NCBI GenBank assembly: GCA_021736565.1
Contig: JAIPFO010000060.1
Span: 1-12,942, forward strand
Length of the DNA stretch: 12,942 bases
Reading direction: 5' to 3'
Source of the DNA: Phycisphaerae bacterium
GTDB lineage: Bacteria > Planctomycetota > Phycisphaerae > Sedimentisphaerales > SM23-30
Positions 7,532 to 12,942 of the stretch are shown one piece after another. Positions within the stretch are counted from its first letter, which is position 1. Each line of letters opens with the position of its first letter. Both the position numbers and the translations under genes were made by a program. The notes under the pieces were generated by a model. That model made no database searches. It worked only from the letters and a program-made list of their open reading frames with translations, and was not told where the DNA came from.

Positions 7532-7632
7532 GACGCCCGCGTCAAAAGTATTGTTGAAGCCTCTTTTCCGCAAACCGACCTTCTCTTAAAGACTGATTTT
7601 AAGAACGAAAGGCGACTTTTGACGCGGGAGTC
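7532..7632. repeat. Long imperfect palindrome upstream of the cytochrome operon
   Basis: Outer arms of 18 bases, GACGCCCGCGTCAAAAGT (7532-7549) and 7615-7632, pair with one mismatch. An inner hairpin CTTAAA (7585-7590) / TTTAAG (7598-7603) sits between them. The core is similar to the segment at 4358-4483. It would fold into a cruciform-like hairpin in the leader of the cytochrome mRNA. A MITE-like or REP-like element is a fair guess; no transposase is nearby. Confidence 0.6.
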
Positions 7633-7921
7633 AAATAAACGTTCAAAAAAATAAATTGTTACTTACAATGATTATGATTATATCAAAAAGCTCATTTAAG
7701 GACAAAGAAGATTATATTTTCCTCGATTTTCCTGACAAAAATCTAAAAACCCGCCAGGGCGTCAAAGCTTTTGGTGCTTTATGTCCATAAGCTTCTATTT
7801 TACAATGCGTTATTACTTTTTAGTGTAGAGATTCAGCAGCGATTTTGAAATTGAACCATAAATAGAATCGATATTACGGGCTTGAGCAGATTGTTCCTAA
7901 TAGCGAGGTCCAAAAATATAT
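7633..7921. other. AT-rich gap between cytochrome operon and the hisD remnant
   Basis: Apart from the candidate promoter at 7677-7705 I see no gene, RNA or clear repeat. A short open frame from the hisD remnant start runs through to a stop at 7833-7835 (43 codons) but loses hisD similarity after codon 14, so it is chance reading. This stretch is the right-hand junction of the cytochrome cassette. Confidence 0.4.
7677..7705 (-). promoter_or_regulatory. Possible promoter of the cytochrome operon with Fur-box-like hexamers
   Basis: On the minus strand TATAAT (7677-7682) is preceded, 17 bases upstream, by TTGTCC (7700-7705), a partial match to the -35 hexamer. On the plus strand the -10 overlaps two adjacent GATTAT hexamers (about 7670-7681), the NATWAT unit from which Fur boxes are built, but the third unit is poor. 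This would give a leader of about 180 nt containing the palindrome at 7532-7632. The region is AT-rich, so chance matches are likely. Confidence 0.35.
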
Positions 7922-7964
7922 CAAAATCGACCTGATTAGCTTTTACGATATTTAATACTGACAT
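7922..7964 (-). pseudogene. 5' remnant of hisD (first ~14 codons)
   Basis: The minus strand from the ATG at 7964 reads MSVLNIVKANQVDF, against MSVLKIVKANQADF in the intact hisD. GGAG is retained upstream of the start. Similarity stops abruptly at 7922; beyond it the sequence is unrelated to hisD. The remnant keeps its own copy of the his promoter (8021-8048), which would now transcribe toward the cytochrome upstream region. Confidence 0.8.
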
Positions 7965-8020
7965 TCACTATACTCCGAATATCTATCCATTATAAGACAT
8001 TTTATCCATTTACAATAGAT

Positions 8021-8048
8021 ATTATAGAGGGATTGAGCTGAATATCAA
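8021..8048 (-). promoter_or_regulatory. Duplicate his promoter
   Basis: TTGATA (8043-8048) and TATAAT (8021-8026) on the minus strand with a 16-base spacer, identical in hexamers and spacing to the promoter in front of intact hisD. If active it would fire through the hisD remnant toward the cytochrome genes, about 500 bases away. Confidence 0.55.
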
Positions 8049-8060
8049 CAGAAAATTGTC

Positions 8061-8491
8061 TTAAAATGAGATATAAGCCCTCAAGCCCAGACAAGTGCAT
8101 CATCCAGGGCAGAATCCAGGCCGGGATTTTTTATGAACTGAACATCCTGCTGGAGGGTCAAATAATCAGTGGGATCAGCACCGTAATTGCCCAAAAAATG
8201 CAGGTGAAAATGACTGTCCTCGGTAAGGCCCATCGCGATGCCGTTAGCGTCCATGATCAGGTCAATATTGGATAAATTCCGATACCCGGTCGTATGGCCG
8301 CCAGTCGTGTTATAAACACCTTCCATCGTCAAAACAAACTCAAAATCAATCCCCTTTTGAGACAAAGCAGTTCGCTGACCACCCCAGTCACCCATGAGCC
8401 ATGGGGAGTCCTGGGCATAGGACATGGAGATTGTCAGCTGCATCAATAGACACGTCCATAGCTTTCCACGCATACCTGGAACCCCTCTCAT
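8061..8491 (-). pseudogene. Broken OprB-type carbohydrate porin gene (internal deletion and frameshift)
   Basis: The frame opens at 8491 (or the ATG at 8473, with GAGGGG suitably upstream), giving a signal peptide (MRGKLWTCLLMQ, cut near SMSYA) and an OprB N-terminus: SPWLMGDWGGQRTALSQKGI, then NLSNIDLIMDANG and HFHLHFLGNYGADP. Immediately afterwards it jumps to the C-terminal signature QFIKNPGLD, so the several hundred residues of barrel that a porin needs are missing. The open frame ends early at 8081 after LVWA. One missing base at about 8087-8091 explains this: restoring it gives LGLRAYISF and a TAA at 8061-8063, matching the intact end at 4484-4596. The gene overlaps the previous one by ATGA, so it lies in the iron-uptake operon. 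A 136-residue product could still be exported but could not form a porin barrel. Confidence 0.8.
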
Positions 8492-8667
8492 TTCTCGGGC
8501 CCCTCTTCACATTGCCCCACCGACGGGCATTGATCTTTGACCGCACAGCCGGTCTTTCCAGAGGCACAGCCACAACGGGCCTTGCCCTTCAGTGAACGGC
8601 ACAGCCATCGTCCGGCAACAGCAGCGCAGAGAAATACAATAATTGCAATGATAATTTCTTCCCACAT
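8488..8667 (-). CDS. FeoB-associated Cys-rich membrane protein
   Basis: A 59-residue protein starting MWEEIIIAIIVFLCAAVAG: one N-terminal membrane helix (about 4-20), then a basic stretch (RSLKGKARCGC) and a Cys-rich tail with CGC, a further Cys in GKTGC, and later C residues in KDQC and VGQC. This is the layout of the FeoB-associated Cys-rich membrane proteins that follow feoB in many anaerobes; their precise role in Fe(II) uptake is not settled. I chose the ATG at 8667 because AGGAG lies upstream; the longer open frame to 8772 overlaps the feoB end and adds nothing family-like. It starts 61 bp after the feoB stop and its stop overlaps the porin start by four bases. Confidence 0.85.
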   Translation of the reverse strand: MWEEIIIAIIVFLCAAVAGRWLCRSLKGKARCGCASGKTGCAVKDQCPSVGQCEEGPEK

Positions 8668-8728
8668 ATCTGTATACTCCTGTAATTTGAGGATTACGCC
8701 AAAAACACTTAGGACGCTGGCATCTTTA

Positions 8729-10840
8729 TCAGTGGATGCCCAATCGTAAAAGGCTGCCTGCCTGATAGACAATGACTGTCAGAATGTATCCTATTAAAGT
8801 TAAGCCCCAGAATTGCGCCATGGCCCAGCCCCACGAGCCGCTTTCACGACGCACCACCGCCACGGTGGCCATACAGGGGGCCGCGATAAGGCAAAATAAC
8901 GCCAGACAAAATCCTGTCAACGGCGTGTAGTTATCGGCCAGTTTGTCACGAAGCGCTTTAGATTCTTCATCCGCTTCACCCACAGAATAAACAATCCCCA
9001 TCTGGGCAACAAACACTTCTTTAGCGGCAAACGCCCCTACCAGCGATGTGCCGATCTTCCAATCGAACCCCATGGGCTTCAGTACCGGCTCCATGACTTT
9101 GCCGATACGCCCCGTCATGGAATAACTTAGGGTGGCTTCCTGGACCTCATGCTTTGTTAAACCGTCAAGCTTCTCGGCGGGAATCTTTGGATAGCTGGTC
9201 AATGCCCACATAACAATGGATATCGCCAGAAGGATCGTACCGGCCTTTTTCAAGTAAAGCCAGACACGCTGCCAGACATGCGTAAAAATCGCCCTGGCAG
9301 TCGGCACACGATAAGGCGGCAGTTCCATAACAAATGGGGATGGCTCACCTTTGAAAACGGTTGCTCTCAATATTTTAGCGGATAAAACTGCGATTAAAAT
9401 ACCAATGATGTAGATGGCAAAGAGAACTTTTGCTGCATTATGCCTGGCAAAAAATGCCGGGATGATCAGCATATAGATCGGCAGACGGGCCCCACAGCTC
9501 ATCAGGGGTAATACCAGCATTGTCGTGAGCCGGTCACGGCGATTATCCAGAATTCGCGTCCCCATGATCCCCGGGACCGAACAGCCAAAACCTGTGAGCA
9601 TCGGAATGAAGCTTTTTCCATGGAGGCCGACCCACTTCATCATGCGGTCCATAAGGAACGCCGCACGAGCCATATAACCGGTATCTTCCAGCAGCGATAT
9701 GGCTATAAACAGTAAAACGATATTGGGCAGAAATACCAATACCCCCCCTACCCCGCCAATAATACCATCGATGACCAGTGAATGCAAATGCACAGCCTTT
9801 CCTTCGGGCCAATAGAATTCTATCACACCGGCCAGATGACCGATACCCCCTTCGATCCAACCCATCGGTGCCTCACCGACGGTAAAGACCAGCCAGAATG
9901 TCAAATACATCAATATCCCAAATACCGGCAAACCCAGCACCCGGTTGGTTAAAACAGCATCGACTCTTGCGGAAAAATCCATTCTCGCCTCGGCGGTCTG
10001 CTGGACCATGGCCCGGCAGATTCCCCGGACATAACCATAACGCTGCTCGGCGATCAGCATTTCAGGTTCTTCTCCAAAGAGGCTTTGCAGCCGTTTACTG
10101 CTGTGGTCAACCTGTACTGAAATTTCATGGCGCACTTTCTCATCGTCAAAATAGATTAGAACCTCAGGGTCATTTTCCAGCAGCTTAACGGCCAGCCAAT
10201 GCGGTGAAACTCTTTGCTGGATATCCTTGCCGCCATGGGCGGTGATCAAGCTGGTAATTTTTTCAAGTTCAGCGTCAATTTCACGGCCATAGTGTATCGG
10301 CGGCGCGTCAGCAGGTTCCTTTGGGCCAAGATTTTGAACACATTCAACGATCTCCCGGATTAGCCTTTTAGTGCCTTTATTCCTGGAGCCTATAGTTGAA
10401 ACGATTGCCGCGCCTAATTCCTTCCCCAGCATTTGCCGGTCAACCTGCATCCCCTTTTGCTTCATCTCATCGGCCATATTCAAGGCCACCACCATCGGTA
10501 CGCCTAATTCTTTCAACTGGGCGGTTAGAAAAAGATTCCGTTCCAGGTTGGACCCATCGATAACATTAACCACCACATCCGGGCGTTCGTTGATAATGTA
10601 ATTACGCGCGACAGTCTCTTCAATTGAATAGGCGGTCAGGGAATAGGTGCCGGGCAGATCGATGACCTTCACTTCAATCCCGTCATGCTTGAACACACCT
10701 TCACGCATCTCAACGGTGACGCCGCTGTAGTTGCCGACATGCTGATTGGAACCGGTCAGATTATTGAAGATCGTCGTCTTTCCCGAATTAGGGTTACCCG
10801 CAAACGCAATGGTTATCGTTTTTTTTGATTGTTTATCCAT
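8729..10840 (-). CDS. feoB: Ferrous iron transport protein B (Fe(II) permease GTPase)
   Basis: FeoB moves Fe(II) across the inner membrane and carries its own G protein domain. The 703 residues cover the whole protein. G motifs: G1 GNPNSGKT (15-22), switch I T42 in GVTVEM, G3 DLPG (61-64), G4 NMAD (121-124), G5-like STIGSRNKG (148-156). A linking helical domain follows to about 285. The membrane part begins near 303; the two Gate regions carry the expected cysteines in FGCSVPGIMGTR (C420) and LMSCGARLPIY (C449), and a late segment has CLALFCLIAAPCMATVAVVRRESG. It starts five bases after feoA ends, so translation is probably coupled; the site before it (AGAG) is weak. No truncation or motif loss is seen. 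Confidence 0.98.
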   Translation of the reverse strand: MDKQSKKTITIAFAGNPNSGKTTIFNNLTGSNQHVGNYSGVTVEMREGVFKHDGIEVKVIDLPGTYSLTAYSIEETVARNYIINERPDVVVNVIDGSNLERNLFLTAQLKELGVPMVVALNMADEMKQKGMQVDRQMLGKELGAAIVSTIGSRNKGTKRLIREIVECVQNLGPKEPADAPPIHYGREIDAELEKITSLITAHGGKDIQQRVSPHWLAVKLLENDPEVLIYFDDEKVRHEISVQVDHSSKRLQSLFGEEPEMLIAEQRYGYVRGICRAMVQQTAEARMDFSARVDAVLTNRVLGLPVFGILMYLTFWLVFTVGEAPMGWIEGGIGHLAGVIEFYWPEGKAVHLHSLVIDGIIGGVGGVLVFLPNIVLLFIAISLLEDTGYMARAAFLMDRMMKWVGLHGKSFIPMLTGFGCSVPGIMGTRILDNRRDRLTTMLVLPLMSCGARLPIYMLIIPAFFARHNAAKVLFAIYIIGILIAVLSAKILRATVFKGEPSPFVMELPPYRVPTARAIFTHVWQRVWLYLKKAGTILLAISIVMWALTSYPKIPAEKLDGLTKHEVQEATLSYSMTGRIGKVMEPVLKPMGFDWKIGTSLVGAFAAKEVFVAQMGIVYSVGEADEESKALRDKLADNYTPLTGFCLALFCLIAAPCMATVAVVRRESGSWGWAMAQFWGLTLIGYILTVIVYQAGSLLRLGIH

Positions 10841-10845
10841 ACTTT

Positions 10846-11085
10846 TTACTCTGCTATTCTCACAATAATATCCCTTGCTTCAGCGTTTCGAAGACTTATA
10901 TGATACCCTTTAATGATATACTCGGCAGGGTCCGCCAGCGGGGCCAGCTTGACCTTCTCGATGACCTCCCCTCGAATCAGCCCCATTTCCATCAGACGTT
11001 TCTTAAACGGACTGCCGCCTTCGATTCGCACGATCTCAGCTTTGGCACCGGGGGCTATACCACATAAACATAATTCACTGTTCAT
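10846..11085 (-). CDS. feoA: Ferrous iron transport protein A (SH3-like)
   Basis: Small cytosolic SH3-like protein that assists FeoB. From the ATG at 11085 it has 79 residues, the usual size. Family features: LCLCGIAPGAKAEIVRIEGG near the start, the KKRLMEMGLIRGEVIEKVKLAPL core, and the YIIKGYHISLRNAEARDIIV end. A GTG at 11118 would add 11 residues and overlap the regulator by 17 bases; I prefer the ATG because it gives the normal family start and has AAAAGAGAG upstream, in the end of the regulator gene. A second FeoA-type domain is fused to the regulator just upstream. Confidence 0.93.
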   Translation of the reverse strand: MNSELCLCGIAPGAKAEIVRIEGGSPFKKRLMEMGLIRGEVIEKVKLAPLADPAEYIIKGYHISLRNAEARDIIVRIAE

Positions 11086-11101
11086 TTCAAATTTCTCTCT
11101 T

Positions 11102-12403
11102 TTAATCAATCCGGTCACGCTTATGGCGATGGCGGCGGCGATGACGCCCTGGAATAGCCGAGGGATCCTGCAAAATACGCATCACTTTTATCTTACTGGT
11201 CACAGAACGCTCGAGCATCAGCCGGCCTGTCCCGGCCATTATAATCATATTACCTCCCCCGCAATTACTGTTGAGGATTCGGATTTTCTGACCAGGGGCC
11301 AGGCCCATATCGCCAAGCCGTTTTTGCATTTGTTTATCGCCCACAAATCGAACCACTTGGACCGCTTCATCCTGCAAACATTCATCCAGGGAACGTATTT
11401 TCGATTCCTGGTCCAGGCATTCCCTGCAAACACCTTTGATATCCAGCCTGTGCATCAAAATGCTGAAATCCGCATGCCGGGCATTTTCGGTTTGCAGTAA
11501 TTCAATTCGCGGGTCAAAAAATTCAACAATCGCCCCGCACTTGACGCAAAACAGGTGATCATGATGCGATTCCGGATGCAAATGTTCATAAACCACCTGA
11601 TCATTAAAGTTCATCGCTCCTGCGATCTTATGCTCACAGAGCATCTGCATTGTCTTTTCAACGACCGCCATCGTCACATCCGGGCTCTTTTGACGTGCCG
11701 CTTTATAAATTTCTTTCAATGTCCGATGGCCTTCACAAGACATAAAGACATCGGCAATTTCTTCTCCGGCCTCACTAAGCGACAACCCGCTTTCATGCAA
11801 CACTTCTTTCAATCGCTGCAAAATATCCTGGTCACGCTCTTTTGAAAGTTTCGGCAGTACCTCAATAGCAAGCTCATCACTGGATTCGTCTGGCAGTTCG
11901 GGGTCAGCAGATCCCTGGAATACCTGTGGATCGCTTACACATTCACTGCACCGGAGCCTGGTCTTACTATGGCCGCAGACAAAGCCCTGGTTCTCCTTCC
12001 AATCAATTTGCGTACCCGGGCACCGGTCCAGAAAATCCATATATTTCTTCATTCGGGTAAGAATTTCCTTATCGACCACATGCTCCATACGGCAGGCATT
12101 GGCCTCGGCAGTTTTCGGGGCAATCCCCAGCACACCGGTTAAAAAACCCCTAAGCTGCTCATGGCTGTGAGCGACATCCTTTGCAAGCGTTTCTCCTTTT
12201 CTGGTCAGTACAATCGGCTCGTAAGGGGCATATTTTATATACCCTTTGTCCGATAACTGCTTGAGTGCCCAGGACACGCTGCTTTTGGAGACCTGCAGCT
12301 CCTCAGAGATCTGATTGGCATGGGCCACACGCTTCTGGCGGCAGATTTGGTAAATCGCCTCCAGGTAATCTTCTAAACTTGAACTTAATGCTTTGTCTTT
12401 CAT
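11102..12403 (-). CDS. DtxR-Fur-FeoA triple-fusion metalloregulator
   Basis: A 433-residue predicted iron-responsive DNA-binding repressor. Residues about 4-67 are a DtxR/MntR winged helix (SLEDYLEAIYQI, then SEELQVSKSSVSWALKQL as the helix-turn-helix and LTRKGE as the wing). Residues about 68-130 are the dimer and metal region with H81, C104, E107 and H108 in CRMEH. Four cysteines follow (C128, C143, C152, C155). Residues about 192-332 are a Fur-like domain: a winged helix with TLKEIYKAARQKSPDVTMAV, then HHDH (280-283), C286xxC289 and C326xxC329. Residues about 335-410 are a FeoA SH3 domain (KRLGDMGLAPGQKIRIL). The tail is basic and His-rich. I chose the ATG at 12403 (AGGAT upstream); a GTG at 12427 would add eight residues. 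It is the first gene of the feo operon, with a palindrome at its promoter, so self-regulation and control of feoAB are likely. DtxR-FeoA fusions are common; the internal Fur domain is the oddity. Confidence 0.9.
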   Translation of the reverse strand: MKDKALSSSLEDYLEAIYQICRQKRVAHANQISEELQVSKSSVSWALKQLSDKGYIKYAPYEPIVLTRKGETLAKDVAHSHEQLRGFLTGVLGIAPKTAEANACRMEHVVDKEILTRMKKYMDFLDRCPGTQIDWKENQGFVCGHSKTRLRCSECVSDPQVFQGSADPELPDESSDELAIEVLPKLSKERDQDILQRLKEVLHESGLSLSEAGEEIADVFMSCEGHRTLKEIYKAARQKSPDVTMAVVEKTMQMLCEHKIAGAMNFNDQVVYEHLHPESHHDHLFCVKCGAIVEFFDPRIELLQTENARHADFSILMHRLDIKGVCRECLDQESKIRSLDECLQDEAVQVVRFVGDKQMQKRLGDMGLAPGQKIRILNSNCGGGNMIIMAGTGRLMLERSVTSKIKVMRILQDPSAIPGRHRRRHRHKRDRID

Positions 12404-12444
12404 ACACTTATCCTGTTTCTCACCCACAACCTCTATCCTTTATT

Positions 12445-12488
12445 GTTAGGCTACACTTATATTGTACGACGCGCCTAACTTTTGTCAA
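12445..12488 (-). promoter_or_regulatory. feo operon promoter with TTAGGC inverted-repeat operator
   Basis: On the minus strand TTGACA (12483-12488) and TACAAT (12461-12466) are 16 bases apart, a near-consensus sigma70 promoter. GTTAGGC lies inside the spacer (plus-strand GCCTAAC at 12473-12479) and its inverted partner lies just past the -10 (plus-strand GTTAGGC at 12445-12451). The arms are perfect complements, 28 bp centre to centre. TTAGGC/GCCTAA resembles the half sites of DtxR/IdeR operators (TTAGG...CCTAA), but the spacing is much wider, so two dimers or a long-reach fused regulator would be needed. Confidence 0.7.
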
Positions 12489-12681
12489 CCATGTTTCTGA
12501 TTAAATGCACAATATTTTAATTAATCCCCCTTTTTACACTGCTAAGCAACTATTATTGCGGCGTCTTTCCAGAAATATATTAATGATTTCCATAGAAAAA
12601 GCTGGCCTTCGCATCTAAATTTAATTTTTAAGACGCCGAAATAGGCATCAAAAAACCTTATGCCCCGGGCACCATTAATGG
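12489..12681. other. AT-rich divergent intergenic region
   Basis: This lies between the outward-facing feo operon and the plus-strand small gene. It holds the palindromic element at 12559-12638 and no open frame with support. No tRNA or riboswitch pattern was recognised. Confidence 0.4.
12559..12638. repeat. Palindrome-ended element, possible third member of the intergenic repeat family
   Basis: CGGCGTCTT (12559-12567) and AAGACGCCG (12630-12638) are perfect 9-base inverted ends. On the minus strand the right part (GTCTTAAAAATTAAATTTAGA) loosely resembles the TCTTAAxATCAGxTTTAAGA core of 7532-7632 and 4358-4483. The ends are convincing; the family membership is tentative. Confidence 0.4.
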
Positions 12682-12687
12682 TATAAT
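12682..12687 (+). promoter_or_regulatory. TATAAT -10 hexamer for the small plus-strand gene
   Basis: A perfect TATAAT lies 45 bases before the ATG at 12732. No good -35 is seen at 16-18 bases (the best is around TTATGC), so the promoter may be weak, activated or recognised by another sigma factor. Confidence 0.4.
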
Positions 12688-12731
12688 ACCCACGAATAAT
12701 AGATCAATCTCTTATAGATGAGGAACCAACA

Positions 12732-12942
12732 ATGGCCAAAGCAAATGTCGACCCCGCCGAACTTCGCCGGTTTGCCCGCGAGCTGAAACGGTTCAATACG
12801 GACCTCGAATCCCTGACCAACGGACTCTACATGCGAATGCGGAACCTGGAGAAGACCTGGCAGGATCAGGAACAGCGTAAATTCTCTGAAGAGTTCGACC
12901 AGACGATCAAAACACTCGCCCGCTTCATGGACGCCTCCAACA
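12732..12942 (+). CDS. Small WXG100-like helical protein, partial (cut by window end)
   Basis: Seventy codons are visible, starting at the ATG at 12732 with AGGA seven bases upstream. The sequence is nearly all helix-forming: a charged first helix (DPAELRRFARELKRFNTDL) and a second helix containing W43-x-D45-x5-F51-x3-F55 (TWQDQEQRKFSEEFDQ) after a short turn near NGLYMR. A Trp at the hinge of a small two-helix protein followed by D and F residues resembles WXG100/ESAT-6-like proteins, although the strict W-x-G is W-x-D here. Such proteins are often secreted or act as secretion partners, but no secretion gene is in view to the right. The family call is therefore cautious; the gene itself is convincing from start site, codon use and divergence from the feo operon. 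Confidence 0.7.
   Translation, partial: MAKANVDPAELRRFARELKRFNTDLESLTNGLYMRMRNLEKTWQDQEQRKFSEEFDQTIKTLARFMDASN

Larger units (their letters stand above)
7922..8170. repeat. Direct repeat, right copy: hisD 5' end, his promoter, porin 3' end
   Basis: Matches 4221-4357 plus 4484-4596 in the same orientation. Here the porin stop lies only about 12 bases from the -35 hexamer of the his promoter, because the palindrome-bearing segment of the left copy is absent. The two copies differ at many positions in the leader, so the duplication is not recent, or the copies came from different strains. Confidence 0.8.

Noticed and set aside
7833..7964. 43-codon frame starting at the hisD remnant as a new small gene
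   Set aside because: Only the first 14 codons match hisD; the rest is unrelated AT-rich sequence with no sign of selection.
8668..8772. N-terminal extension of the FeoB-associated protein
   Set aside because: It overlaps the feoB end and adds residues unlike the family; the ATG at 8667 with AGGAG gives the usual membrane-helix start.
10913..11500. Plus-strand open frame of 195 codons
   Set aside because: Antisense to feoA and to the regulator's FeoA and Fur domains, which are well supported on the other strand.
12404..12427. GTG start of the regulator at 12427
   Set aside because: The ATG at 12403 has a better spaced AGGAT and starts just before the DtxR domain; the extra eight residues carry no domain sequence. 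Not fully excluded.
1..12942. CRISPR array, tRNA, rRNA, transposase or integrase genes
   Set aside because: I looked for regularly spaced repeats, tRNA-like cloverleaf ends and transposase motifs on both strands and found none.

Overview
The window reads as a piece of a planctomycete-type chromosome, most likely an anaerobic Phycisphaerae-like lineage. This placement is an inference from three things: a C-terminal pattern seen in many planctomycete exported proteins in one hypothetical gene, the style of the intergenic palindromes, and the mix of multiheme cytochromes with ferrous-iron uptake. No rRNA or tRNA gene is present to test it. All genes but the last run on the minus strand, so transcription goes from high to low coordinates.

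Right part (about 8.5-12.5 kb): a ferrous-iron uptake operon. From a good sigma70-type promoter near 12.47 kb it reads: a large metalloregulator, feoA, feoB, a FeoB-associated Cys-rich membrane protein, then the remains of an OprB-type porin. The regulator is the most unusual gene. It joins a DtxR/MntR winged helix and metal site, a Cys4 linker, a complete Fur-like domain with HHDH and two CxxC pairs, and a FeoA-type SH3 domain in one chain. A TTAGGC/GCCTAA inverted repeat, DtxR-like in half-site sequence, straddles its promoter.

Middle part (about 4.2-8.2 kb): a two-gene cytochrome operon encodes a monoheme cytochrome c fused to a predicted outer-membrane beta-barrel, followed by an exported pentaheme cytochrome c. 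The operon lies between two diverged direct repeats. Each repeat carries the 5' end of hisD, the his promoter and the 3' end of an OprB-type porin gene. The left copy leads into the intact hisD. The right copy holds only about 14 hisD codons and a broken porin gene. This looks like a cytochrome cassette that arrived with, or caused, a duplication of the porin-hisD junction.

Left part (1-4.3 kb): histidine biosynthesis genes hisD, hisC and hisB (hisB cut by the window edge). The operon is interrupted between hisC and hisB by an AT-rich gene for an exported protein of unknown function, with strong hairpins on its upstream side.

Right edge: after an intergenic stretch with another palindrome, the only plus-strand gene begins, a small helical WXG100-like protein cut by the window end. 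Imperfect palindromic elements with a similar core occur in two, possibly three, intergenic regions and may be a short dispersed repeat family.
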